Of a DNA stretch of 64,000 nt, positions 34,161 through 42,083 are shown piece after piece. Source of the DNA: an uncultured Oscillospiraceae bacterium (GTDB lineage Bacteria > Bacillota > Clostridia > Oscillospirales > Oscillospiraceae); assembly GCA_934569045.1 (NCBI GenBank), contig CAKTJX010000003.1, positions 38,780-102,779 of the forward strand. Direction: 5' to 3'. The position numbers were made by a program, and so were the translations under genes. Position 1 is the stretch's first letter. Every line of letters begins with the position of its first letter. The notes under the pieces were generated by a model. That model had not been told where the DNA came from. It searched no databases and was given only the letters and a program-made list of their open reading frames with translations.

Positions 34161-34857
34161 GGCTGCCGCCTCCTTCCTGATCCGTCAGGAGCTCGCCATC
34201 CAGGATGTGGTAGACCTTTTTGGCCCGCTTGGCAATGTCCGCGTCGTGGGTGATCATCAGGATGGTCATGCCCTCCTCGCTGAGCTTGTCAAAAATGTCC
34301 ATGACCTGGGCGCCGGACTTGCTGTCCAGCGCGCCGGTGGGCTCGTCCGCCAGCAGCAGGGCGGGCCTGGTCACCAGGGCCCGGGCGATGGCCACCCGCT
34401 GGCACTGGCCGCCGGACATCTGGTTGGGCAGGAAGTGAATCCGGTCCTCCAGGCTGACTACCCCCAGGGCCTGCTCCGCCCGCTCCCGCCGCTCCTTCAG
34501 TGGCACATCAGCGTACAGCAGCGGCAGCGCTACATTGTCCACTGCCTCCATTTTCGGCATCAGGTAATAGCTCTGGAACACGAAGCCGATGTATTTGTTC
34601 CGGATTTCGGCAAGGTCATCGTCTTTCATGTTCTTCAGATTTTTCCCGTCCAGCTCATAATCCCCGGAGGTGGGCACATCCAGGCAGCCGATAATGTTCA
34701 TCAGGGTACTCTTGCCGGAGCCGGAGGGGCCCATGATGGCGATATAATCCCCCTGCTGAACCTCCAGATTGATGTTCTTCAGGACCCGTACAGGCTCTTT
34801 GCCCTGCATATAGTCCTTGCAGATATTGGTCATTTTCAGAATGCTCAAGGCCGTCAC
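34147..34857 (-). CDS. MacB-like ABC exporter ATPase
   Basis: 236 residues. Walker A GPSGSGKST, Q-loop IGFVFQSYYLMPKMEAVDNVALPL, signature MSGGQCQRVAIARAL, Walker [17 protein letters not shown] and H-loop ITHDADIAKRA are intact. The second signature residue run, SGGQCQR, has a cysteine where Q is usual. It overlaps both neighbours: the upstream lipoprotein adaptor by 4 bases and the downstream adaptor by 14, so all four proteins are probably made together. Confidence 0.94.
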   Translation of the reverse strand: MTALSILKMTNICKDYMQGKEPVRVLKNINLEVQQGDYIAIMGPSGSGKSTLMNIIGCLDVPTSGDYELDGKNLKNMKDDDLAEIRNKYIGFVFQSYYLMPKMEAVDNVALPLLYADVPLKERRERAEQALGVVSLEDRIHFLPNQMSGGQCQRVAIARALVTRPALLLADEPTGALDSKSGAQVMDIFDKLSEEGMTILMITHDADIAKRAKKVYHILDGELLTDQEGGGSHETA

Positions 34858-36233
34858 CCCGCAGTCTTATCGGTGACCGCGCCCGCGACATCATCCAGGC
34901 TCAGGTCGCCGTTGTCCAGCGCGTCCACGACCCGCTGCACATCCTCATCGGTGATCTCGCCGTCAGCGCTTTCCTCCAGGGGGGCGGTTTCATCCTGGGC
35001 CTCCATTCCGGCCTCCACGCCAGAGTCCATCCCGGCCTCCGTACCCATATCCGGGCCGGCATCCATATCCATGCTGCCGCTGTTGGCGGTGTCCGTATTC
35101 ACAGGACTGTGGCTGGTGGGCGCGCCGGCATGGCACACCGTGTCATCCGGGAAGGCCACATAGTCGTCCTCGCTGAGGCCCTCCACCACATCGTAGCGGT
35201 CCGTCTGCTCGTTGTAGTCTCCCAGGGTTACGGCGCGCTTTTCCAGTTTGCTGTGGCTGTTCTCCACCCAGACGTAGGCGCTGCCGTCCTCCTCATAGGC
35301 AATAAAAGCGCTGCTGAGGGGCACGCCGGTGGCGGCGCCGGATTCGCTGTACTTTTCCATGTACAGGTGCTGGCCCATAATGAGTCCGTCCATATTGTCC
35401 AACTCCACATAGAAGGGGTACTTGCTGGCTACATTGGAGGAGTCGTTGCCGGAGATCACATAGCCGCCGCTGTTGTCGTTCTTGACAGGGTTCTCGTAAT
35501 CCACCAGGGTCACGGTGCCCAGCCAGGTCTTGGTGGAGTCCACCCGGGAGGTCAGCAGAATCCGGTCTCCTTTAGAGATTGCCCCCTGCTGGAGCTCTCC
35601 GATGGTGCCCTTCACCCGGTAGGAGCCCGCCTGCTGAATCGTGATGTAGGCCGCGGCATTGCCCTGGCTGTCCGTGCCGCTTTCGTTGATGGACTGGACC
35701 CGGCCGGTGATGGGCGAGAGAACCGTGGCGTTTTTCAGCAGATTCTGGGCCTTCTCCAGCTCTGCCTCCTTGGTTTTCAGGTTCAGCTCCGCCTCTTTCA
35801 GGCTCACCTGGGCGGACTGGATCTGGATGGTGTATTGCAGCTTCTTATTGGCACTGACCTTCTCCCGCTCCCGCTCCAGCTGGCCGATCTGGGTCTGGTA
35901 GTCCTCCAGGCTGGAGTTCAGCTGCTCCCGCTCCAGGTCCAGCTTGTCCGCCGCCAGCTGCAGCTGGTCGGTATCATAGGAAAACAGGGGGTCCCCCTGC
36001 TTCACATCCTGGCCCTCCTTCACCAGCAGCTCCGCCACCTGCTTATCGGAATCCTTCTTCACCTCCGTCAGGTTTTCAGAGACCACCAGGCCGGAAAAAC
36101 GGTCCTCGGACGACATGCCGTTCAGGCCGGACACCAGCTGCACATACACAGCGGGCTCCTTGCTGCCGCAGCCGGAAAGCACCGCCGCCAGGACCAGCGA
36201 CAGCGCCGTCAAAGCCAATAAACTCCGCTTCAT
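34854..36233 (-). CDS. MacA/HlyD-type adaptor lipoprotein
   Basis: 459 residues. Signal MKRSLLALTALSLVLAAVLSGC with lipobox LSGC (Cys22). A lipoyl half (ELLVKEGQDVKQGDPLFSYD), a coiled-coil hairpin rich in Glu/Lys/Gln (about 90-160), the returning lipoyl half (SPITGRVQSINESG) and a beta-barrel follow, ending in an acidic Met/Gly/Asp tail (about 395-459) that is unusual for the family. First gene of the exporter operon. It differs from the second adaptor in anchor type and in having no insertion. Confidence 0.9.
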   Translation of the reverse strand: MKRSLLALTALSLVLAAVLSGCGSKEPAVYVQLVSGLNGMSSEDRFSGLVVSENLTEVKKDSDKQVAELLVKEGQDVKQGDPLFSYDTDQLQLAADKLDLEREQLNSSLEDYQTQIGQLEREREKVSANKKLQYTIQIQSAQVSLKEAELNLKTKEAELEKAQNLLKNATVLSPITGRVQSINESGTDSQGNAAAYITIQQAGSYRVKGTIGELQQGAISKGDRILLTSRVDSTKTWLGTVTLVDYENPVKNDNSGGYVISGNDSSNVASKYPFYVELDNMDGLIMGQHLYMEKYSESGAATGVPLSSAFIAYEEDGSAYVWVENSHSKLEKRAVTLGDYNEQTDRYDVVEGLSEDDYVAFPDDTVCHAGAPTSHSPVNTDTANSGSMDMDAGPDMGTEAGMDSGVEAGMEAQDETAPLEESADGEITDEDVQRVVDALDNGDLSLDDVAGAVTDKTAG

Positions 36234-36350
36234 ATCAAAAATCCTCCTATGGAAATGGGGTTACTTTCTCATGTTCAAATGATACGAAAAACGGTGCCAA
36301 AAGTCAACCTTAGAAGGGTTAATTCTTCTTTAAGGTTTTTGGAAAGAAAT

Positions 36351-36371
36351 GGCTCCCCAAAACGGGGAGCC
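36351..36371 (-). terminator. Hairpin after the flavodiiron gene
   Basis: GGCTCCCC-AAAAC-GGGGAGCC, 15 bases past the stop at 36386. The downstream minus-strand run is ATTTCTTT, a weak U-tract. Confidence 0.55.
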
Positions 36372-36385
36372 AAAAATTCTATTTT

Positions 36386-38176
36386 TTATCCGATGGGCTC
36401 AAAATCCGCCGCACCGTGCTTGCACAGGGGGCACACGATGTCGTCGGGCAGCTCGTCACCCTCGTAGATCCAGCCGCAGACCTTACAGACGAAGCCCTTC
36501 TTGCCCTCGGTCTCGGGCTTGGGCTTGACGTTCTTCTGGTAGTAGGTATAGGTCATGGTCTCGGCATCGGACATGACCCGGGCCTCGGTGACGGTGCAGA
36601 TGAACATGCCGTGGGTGTCCAGATCCACATAGTCCTCCACCTTCAGCGACAGGAAGGAGTTGATGTAGCGGGGCAGGAAGGCCAGGCCGTTGTCGGAATG
36701 CAGGGGCTTCAGGCCATCAAATTTGTCCACGGTCCGTCCGCTCTGGAAGCCAAAGCGCTGGAACAGGGAGAAGGGGGCGGAAACATCCAGGCAGTTCACA
36801 TTCAGAATGCCGGTTTTGCGGATGGTGTGGTAGGAGTAATTCTGCTTGTTGATGGTGACGGCGATCCGGTTGGGGGTATTGGTCACCTGGCTGATGGTGT
36901 TGACGATCAGGCCGTTGTCCCGGGTGCCATCGTTGGTGGTGACCACATACAGGCCGTAGCCGATGTTGAAGAGGGCTGTCAGGTCGTTCTTGTTGGCGGT
37001 GGCGTCCTGCTGGGCCAGGTAGCCCTTGCACAGCTCCTTGGCCAGAGCATCCACCTGGGCGGCAGAGGTCTCGTTCAGGGCGGAGAGGATGCGGACGGTG
37101 GTCTCCGTAAAGGTCAGGTTCTTGCACTCCTCCAGCATCTTCCTCATGGTCTTGGCGGCCAGAGGGGCCCAGGAGCCATTCTCCACCAGGGCAACGGTGC
37201 GGTTGCGGAAATTCCGCTCGGTCAGGTGGTGAATAAATTCCTTCATGAAGGGGAAAATATCGGCGTTGTAGGTGGTGGTAGCCAGCACCAGCTTGCTGTA
37301 GCGGAAGGCATCGGCCACGGCCTGGGCCATGTCGCAGCGGGCCAGATCGTGAACAACCACCTTGGGGCAGCCGTTGGCACGGAGCTTGTCCGCCAGGGAC
37401 TCCACGGCGGCCTTGGTGTTGCCGTAGACGCTGGTATAGGCAATGACCACGCCCTCAGTCTCCACCGCGTAGGAGGACCACAGGTCATACAGGTGCAGGT
37501 AGTGGCCCAGGTTCTCCTTCAGCACGGGGCCGTGGAGGGGGCAGATGGTCTGGATATCCAGGGTGGCCGCCTTCTTCAGCAGGGCCTGCACCTGGGCGCC
37601 GTACTTGCCCACGATGCCGATGTAGTACCGGCGGGACTCATCGTCCCAGGGCTCGTCCACGTCCAGCGCGCCAAACTTGCCGAAGCCGTCAGCGGAGAAC
37701 AGAACCTTGTCCAGGGAATCATAGGTCACAATAACCTCCGGCCAGTGGACCATGGGGGCGGTGACGAAGGTCAGGGTATGTCTGCCCAGCTCCAGGGTGT
37801 CCCCCTCCCCTACCACAATCCTGCGGTCCTCATAATTGGTGCCGAAGAAGGGGCCCATCATATTGAAGGCCTTGGCGGAGGACACAATGGTGGTCTCCGG
37901 GTAGAGCTTCATAAACACGCCCACATTGGCCGCGTGGTCCGGCTCCATATGCTGCACCACCAGATAATCCGGCTTGCGGCCCTGGAGCACATTCTGGATG
38001 TTGTCCAGCCACTCATGGGTGAAGTTCTTGTCCACCGTATCCATAACGGCAACCTTCTTGTCCAGGATCACATAGGAATTGTAGGCCATGCCGCCGGGCA
38101 CATGATACTGCCCCTCGAACAGGTCCACCTGGTGATCGTTGACACCTACATAGCGGATATCATTGGTAATAAACAT
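36386..38176 (-). CDS. Flavodiiron protein with flavin-reductase and rubredoxin domains
   Basis: 596 residues in four parts. Residues 1-250: metallo-beta-lactamase-like diiron domain with HMEPDHAAN, HWPEV, the bridging Asp in SADGFG and CPLHGP. Residues 252-395: flavodoxin, starting VVIAYTSVYGNTKAAVESLA. Residues 400-545: FMN-binding split-barrel flavin reductase (VVTTNDGTRDNGLIVNTISQ). Residues 560-596: rubredoxin, CKVCGWIYEG..CPLCKHG. Flavodiiron proteins reduce O2 or NO to protect anaerobes; the fused parts could deliver electrons from NAD(P)H internally. AGGAGG precedes ATG 38176. Monocistronic. Confidence 0.93.
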   Translation of the reverse strand: MFITNDIRYVGVNDHQVDLFEGQYHVPGGMAYNSYVILDKKVAVMDTVDKNFTHEWLDNIQNVLQGRKPDYLVVQHMEPDHAANVGVFMKLYPETTIVSSAKAFNMMGPFFGTNYEDRRIVVGEGDTLELGRHTLTFVTAPMVHWPEVIVTYDSLDKVLFSADGFGKFGALDVDEPWDDESRRYYIGIVGKYGAQVQALLKKAATLDIQTICPLHGPVLKENLGHYLHLYDLWSSYAVETEGVVIAYTSVYGNTKAAVESLADKLRANGCPKVVVHDLARCDMAQAVADAFRYSKLVLATTTYNADIFPFMKEFIHHLTERNFRNRTVALVENGSWAPLAAKTMRKMLEECKNLTFTETTVRILSALNETSAAQVDALAKELCKGYLAQQDATANKNDLTALFNIGYGLYVVTTNDGTRDNGLIVNTISQVTNTPNRIAVTINKQNYSYHTIRKTGILNVNCLDVSAPFSLFQRFGFQSGRTVDKFDGLKPLHSDNGLAFLPRYINSFLSLKVEDYVDLDTHGMFICTVTEARVMSDAETMTYTYYQKNVKPKPETEGKKGFVCKVCGWIYEGDELPDDIVCPLCKHGAADFEPIG

Positions 38177-38329
38177 AGGATTGTCCTCCTCGCTATTTGC
38201 GATTAATTCTTGTTCTTATTTTATCACAGAGTATGAGATTTGTATAGTGGCAAAATGACAAAATTTAGGGGGTGCAATCTGTATAAAAATATCAAATAAA
38301 GAAAATCGGAGTTATGATTGCCCCCCGTT

Positions 38330-38581
38330 GAACGTATCCCCCCGGAGGGAGGCCCCTACCTTCCCCTTGGGGAAGGGGGCCCATCGCAATGGGGGATGAG
38401 GGCAGTACGCTGAACCGATGCAGAGAAAATTAAGGTGAATTCGTACCATTTACCTGGTAGTTTGTACAAATTCGCCCCAATTTCTACAGACGGTTAGCCT
38501 GTACCGCCCTCATCCACCGCCACGGGCGGTTCCCCTTCCCCAAAGGGAAGGTTGGGGCTTCCTTTTTTAGGGTATACGTTC
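38330..38581. repeat. AACGTATA-family element, long form (252 bp)
   Basis: GAACGTAT (38330-38337) and TATACGTTC (38573-38581) bound two half-palindromes (CCTTCCCCTTGGGGAAGG; CCCCTTCCCCAAAGGGAAGG) and inner arms GATGAGGGC.GTAC / GTACCGCCCTCATC. The middle holds a hairpin around GGTGAATTCGTACCA..TTGTACAAATTCGCC. This looks like a full-length MITE of which the short palindromes elsewhere are internal deletions. It fills most of the 38177-38630 gap; no gene is visible there. Confidence 0.75.
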
Positions 38582-38630
38582 ATCCGGGCACTCTTATTTC
38601 CGCAAATAACAATAGAAAGGACTTAAACCC

Positions 38631-38936
38631 ATGCCAATCATCACCCTAACCACCGACAATTTCTCCCACCACGTTCTCTCCCAGCCCGGCCCCGTGCTTG
38701 TGGATTTCTTTGCCGCCTGGTGCGGGCCCTGCAAGGCGTTCGCGCCGATTCTTGAGGAATTCTCCACAGGCCATCCTCAGGTGCGGGTCTGCAAGGCGGA
38801 TGTGGACGCGCTGCCGGAGCAGGCCCGGGAATACGGCATTCAGAGCGTTCCCACTGTGCTTGTGTTCCGGGACGGGAAAGTTACAAACCGTACCGTGGGC
38901 ATTCTGACGCCACAGCAGCCCGCCGCTCTGACCTGA
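38631..38936 (+). CDS. trxA: Thioredoxin
   Basis: 101 residues. The active site is in VDFFAAWCGPCKAFAPILEE (CGPC at about 31-34) and the cis-proline in YGIQSVPTVLVFRDG. It reduces cytoplasmic disulfides. AAAGGAC lies upstream of ATG 38631. Slightly short at the C-terminus compared with typical 105-110 residue forms. It is followed by a strong terminator and faces the substrate-binding protein gene convergently; no thioredoxin reductase is adjacent. Confidence 0.93.
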   Translation: MPIITLTTDNFSHHVLSQPGPVLVDFFAAWCGPCKAFAPILEEFSTGHPQVRVCKADVDALPEQAREYGIQSVPTVLVFRDGKVTNRTVGILTPQQPAALT

Positions 38937-38947
38937 ACCAACAGACA

Positions 38948-38981
38948 AAAAGGCCCGGCCTCCGAAGAGGTCGGGCCTTTT
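38948..38981 (+). terminator. Terminator of the thioredoxin gene
   Basis: AAAAGGCCCGGCCTC-CGAA-GAGGTCGGGCCTTTT; symmetric, so it may also serve the convergent gene ending at 39001. Confidence 0.9.
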
Positions 38982-39000
38982 GTGTTACGTCAGGAACCGC

Positions 39001-40839
39001 TTACGGCAGCAGGTTCTCGTTGATGTTCCAGCAGACGTAGTAGGTACCGATCTGGCCGGCAACAACGAACTCGGTGGGGTACTCTTCCTTCAGAGAGGCG
39101 ATCTCGTTGGTGGGCACATCGTCGATCAGCAGCCAGTCGCCGTTCTTGAAGTTGGTCAGCATGTTGTTGGCGTCATCGGACAGGTAGAACTTCAGCTCTT
39201 CCATGGTGACGTTCTCAGCATCCCAGTAGTTCTCGTTCTTGGTCAGGGTGATGACGGAGTTGTGGTCCCAGCCGGTCATCTTGTAAGCACCGTTGGAAAC
39301 GAAGGTAGCGGCATCGGTGCACCAGCCCTCGTTGGCAACCACGTCCTCACGGACAGGGAAGAAGGCGGGGAAGGCCAGCAGCTCATCCCAGTAAGCAACC
39401 GCGTTGTTCAGAGTGACCACGATGGTCTTGTCATCGGTGGCTTCTACAGCCAGGTCATCGGGATAGCCCTTGACATTCTCGAACATGTAGCCGTAGTCAG
39501 CACCCAGAGCGGTAGAAGCGGCACGCTTCCAGGCAAAAACGAAGTCAGAAGCAGTCAGGTCCTGACCGTCAGACCACTTGAGGCCGTCTTTCAGGGTGTA
39601 GGTGTAGGTCACGGTGCCGTCGTCATTGGTCACGCCCTCAGGCAGCTCGGCAGCGCAGTCAGCAACGATCTCCAGGTTGCCGTTGGCATCGGTGTCCCAC
39701 TTGGCCAGGCCCGCGAACAGGTGGCTGTCCAGGGTAGCGCCGTCCACGGAGGAGTTCAGAGCGGGGTCGATGACATCGGGCTCGGAAGCGATGCAGACAG
39801 AGATGGTATCGGTCTTGCCGTCCACGTCAGCCTTGTAGAAGTACTTGTAGCCCAGGGGGTTGCTGAAGAAGCCGTGAACGGAATCATCCAGCATGTAGAT
39901 GTCGGTGTAGTAGTACAGAGGCACGATGCAGCCGGAGTCCATCAGCATATCCTCGGCAATGTGCATCATGGCGTAGCGGTTGTCCTTGTCGGTGCAGCCC
40001 TTGATGGCGGAAATCAGCACATCGTAGGTCTCGCTCCAGGTGCCGTTCTCAACCTTGGTGTCCAGGCCGTAGGGGGTCAGGTCCAGGCTGTAAGCCTTCA
40101 CATCGGCGTTGGCGCCCTTGCCGAACTGGACGTCGTTGTTACCGGAACCGGTAACCCACATATCCAGGAAGCAGATGGGGTCGTTGTAGTCAGCCAGCCA
40201 GCCGTTACGGGCAACGGAGTAGTCGCCGGCCTTACGGGTGTTCAGGAAGGTGTTCCACTCCTGGTTCTCCAGGTTCATGGTGATGCCAACACCGGCCAGG
40301 ACGCTGGACAGGTACTCACCGATGGCCTTGTGGGCCTCGGAGGTGTTGTACAGGTAGGTCAGAGTGGGGAAGTTGGTGAACTTACCGGTGGTCTCATCGT
40401 AGTCGTAGTACTTGCGCAGGATCTCGATGGCCTTGTCGAAGTTGGCCTCGTAGGCATCCTCAGAGACATCCCAGTAGCCGTCGAAGCCGTCGTTGTGACC
40501 GGCATTCTTGTAGAACTGAGAGCCGTCGGCATCGGTCATACCCATGGCGACGAAGGAGGAAGCGGGAACCTGGCCAGCCTGGCCGATTTCCTCAACAATG
40601 TAGTTGCGGTCATACAGCAGGGAGATGGCGTTACGGATCTCAGCTTCCGCGGCAGCCTTCTCTTCGGGGGTCATGTTGCTGGTGTCGACCTTGGTCACTT
40701 CGGTGGCTTCGGTCGCTTCGGTGTCGGAAGCAGCGGCAGTGGTCGCGGCAGCGGTGGTCGCCGTGCCGTTAGAAGAACCACAGGCAGCCATGCCCAGAAC
40801 CATCGCAGCAACCAGAAGCAGTGCAAACAGTTTCTTCAT
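39001..40839 (-). CDS. OppA-like peptide-binding lipoprotein with apparently circularly permuted halves
   Basis: 612 residues. Lipoprotein signal MKKLFALLLVAAMVLGMAAC (Cys20) and Thr/Ala/Glu tether to about 55. Residues 57-339 are what normally forms the C-terminal half of SBP_bac_5 proteins: EIRNAISLLYDRNYIVEEIG, YLYNTSEAHKAIGE, SVARNGWLADYNDP, ending SNPLGYKYFYKADV. Residues 345-612 are the normal N-terminal half: ISVCIASEPDVIDPALNSSV, TYTLKDGLKWSDGQDLTASD, FPAFFPVRED, SNGAYKMTGW, KNENYWD, ending IGTYYVCWNINENLLP. In ordinary proteins that last segment leads into the first one. It follows oppBCDF and should supply peptides to them. Stop and start are clean. Confidence 0.85.
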   Translation of the reverse strand: MKKLFALLLVAAMVLGMAACGSSNGTATTAAATTAAASDTEATEATEVTKVDTSNMTPEEKAAAEAEIRNAISLLYDRNYIVEEIGQAGQVPASSFVAMGMTDADGSQFYKNAGHNDGFDGYWDVSEDAYEANFDKAIEILRKYYDYDETTGKFTNFPTLTYLYNTSEAHKAIGEYLSSVLAGVGITMNLENQEWNTFLNTRKAGDYSVARNGWLADYNDPICFLDMWVTGSGNNDVQFGKGANADVKAYSLDLTPYGLDTKVENGTWSETYDVLISAIKGCTDKDNRYAMMHIAEDMLMDSGCIVPLYYYTDIYMLDDSVHGFFSNPLGYKYFYKADVDGKTDTISVCIASEPDVIDPALNSSVDGATLDSHLFAGLAKWDTDANGNLEIVADCAAELPEGVTNDDGTVTYTYTLKDGLKWSDGQDLTASDFVFAWKRAASTALGADYGYMFENVKGYPDDLAVEATDDKTIVVTLNNAVAYWDELLAFPAFFPVREDVVANEGWCTDAATFVSNGAYKMTGWDHNSVITLTKNENYWDAENVTMEELKFYLSDDANNMLTNFKNGDWLLIDDVPTNEIASLKEEYPTEFVVAGQIGTYYVCWNINENLLP

Positions 40840-40910
40840 TTTTCATTTTCCTTTCTCAAAATTGGATTTTATCTTCAAACCCCGATTGGGATCTGAATTC
40901 AGGATAGCAT

Positions 40911-40933
40911 CATACCGATGAAATATCGGTATG
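40911..40933. promoter_or_regulatory. Perfect inverted repeat upstream of the peptide-binding lipoprotein gene
   Basis: CATACCGAT (40911-40919) and ATCGGTATG (40925-40933) with a 5-base spacer, about 75 bases before the start codon. It could be an operator. The minus-strand -10-like TATCCT is nearby, but no good -35 was seen. Confidence 0.4.
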
Positions 40934-40954
40934 AAAAAGCCCTAGGGCTTTTTT
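40934..40954 (-). terminator. Short palindromic terminator-like stem in the oppF-lipoprotein gap
   Basis: AAAAAGCCCTAGGGCTTTTTT is self-complementary apart from one end base, with T-runs on both strands. It may end oppBCDF transcripts and leave the binding protein to its own promoter. Confidence 0.55.
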
Positions 40955-41007
40955 GGGGGGGATATTTTTCTTGTTACGAATTCGCCGGGGTTTTCTCCTT
41001 TCAAAAC

Positions 41008-41103
41008 CCTGTACCGCCCTCATCCACCGCTTCGCGGTCCCCATCACTTTTCAGGGTATGGCTATTGTGATTCGCTGCGCGACGCGCCGCCCAAGGGGAA
41101 GGT
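41008..41103. repeat. Degenerate fragment of the 252-bp palindromic element
   Basis: 41008-41030 is identical over 23 bases to 38498-38520 (CCTGTACCGCCCTCATCCAC and on). 41091-41103 keeps the CCCAAGGGGAAGG core. Termini are lost. It occupies the gap between oppF and the binding-protein gene. Confidence 0.6.
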
Positions 41104-41108
41104 TTTTA

Positions 41109-42083
41109 TTAGCCGATTTCGTTGATGCGGTGGCAGGCGACGAAGTGGCCGGACTGGACCTCCTTGAATTCCGGCATGGAGGCCGCGCACTCCTCCTTCG
41201 CGTAGGGGCAGCGGGTGCGGAAGGGGCAGCCGGAGGGGGCGTTCAGGGGGCTGGGAATATCGCCGGACAGGACAATCCTCTGGTTCTCTCTGGCCTTCTT
41301 GGGGTCAGGCAGGGGCACGGCGGACATCAGGCACTTGGTATAGGGATGCAGGGGGTGATCGTAAATCTCCTTGGCATCCGCCAGCTCCACCATTTTCCCT
41401 AAGTACATAACGGCAATCCGGTCGGAAATGTGCCGCACTACCAGCAGATCGTGGGCGATGAACAGATAGGTCAGGCCCATCTGATCCTGCAATTCATCAA
41501 ACATATTGATGACCTGGGCCTGGATGGATACATCCAGGGCGGAAACAGGTTCGTCACAGACCACGAACTGGGGATTCATGGCCATGGCCCGGGCAATGCC
41601 GATTCTCTGGCGCTGGCCGCCGGAGAACTCATGGGCATACCGGTTGGCGTGCTCGGAGTTCAGGCCCACCTTTGCCATCAGGCTCAGGATTTTCTCCTCC
41701 CGCTCCTTCTTGTCGGCGTACATCTTGTGCACGTCCAGAGGCTCGCCGATGATATCGGCCACGGTCATACGGGGGTTCAGAGAGGAATAGGGGTCCTGGA
41801 AAACCATTGCGGATTTCTTCCGATAGTCCAGGATATCCTTCTTGGTCTTGATCTCCTTGCCGTCGAAGAAAATCTGGCCGTCAGTGGGCTTATACAGGTG
41901 CAGCAGGGTCCGGCCAACCGTGGTCTTGCCGCAGCCGGATTCGCCAACCAGGCCCAGGGTCTCGCCCCGGTGAATGGAGAAGGACACATCGTCCACAGCC
42001 TTCAGAGGCTTGGTGGTGAAGGCGCCGGTGGCGATATAGAAGTATTCCTTCAGATGCTTGACTTCTACCAGCGTATCAGCCAT
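41109..42083 (-). CDS. oppF: Oligopeptide ABC importer ATPase OppF
   Basis: 324 residues. Walker [11 protein letters not shown]-loop [20 protein letters not shown], signature [19 protein letters not shown], Walker [19 protein letters not shown] and the C-terminal oligo_HPY region with cysteines [14 protein letters not shown] that may bind an iron-sulfur cluster. It works with OppD on the cytoplasmic face of the OppBC channel. The start overlaps the oppD stop by 8 bases. Confidence 0.94.
   Translation of the reverse strand: MADTLVEVKHLKEYFYIATGAFTTKPLKAVDDVSFSIHRGETLGLVGESGCGKTTVGRTLLHLYKPTDGQIFFDGKEIKTKKDILDYRKKSAMVFQDPYSSLNPRMTVADIIGEPLDVHKMYADKKEREEKILSLMAKVGLNSEHANRYAHEFSGGQRQRIGIARAMAMNPQFVVCDEPVSALDVSIQAQVINMFDELQDQMGLTYLFIAHDLLVVRHISDRIAVMYLGKMVELADAKEIYDHPLHPYTKCLMSAVPLPDPKKARENQRIVLSGDIPSPLNAPSGCPFRTRCPYAKEECAASMPEFKEVQSGHFVACHRINEIG

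Noticed and set aside
36416..38206. Plus-strand open frame of 596 codons opposite the flavodiiron gene
   Set aside because: Antisense mirror with no motifs; the minus strand encodes four clear domains.
38980..40896. Plus-strand open frame of 638 codons opposite the peptide-binding protein
   Set aside because: Gly/Val-rich antisense shadow; the minus-strand product has a lipoprotein signal and family motifs.
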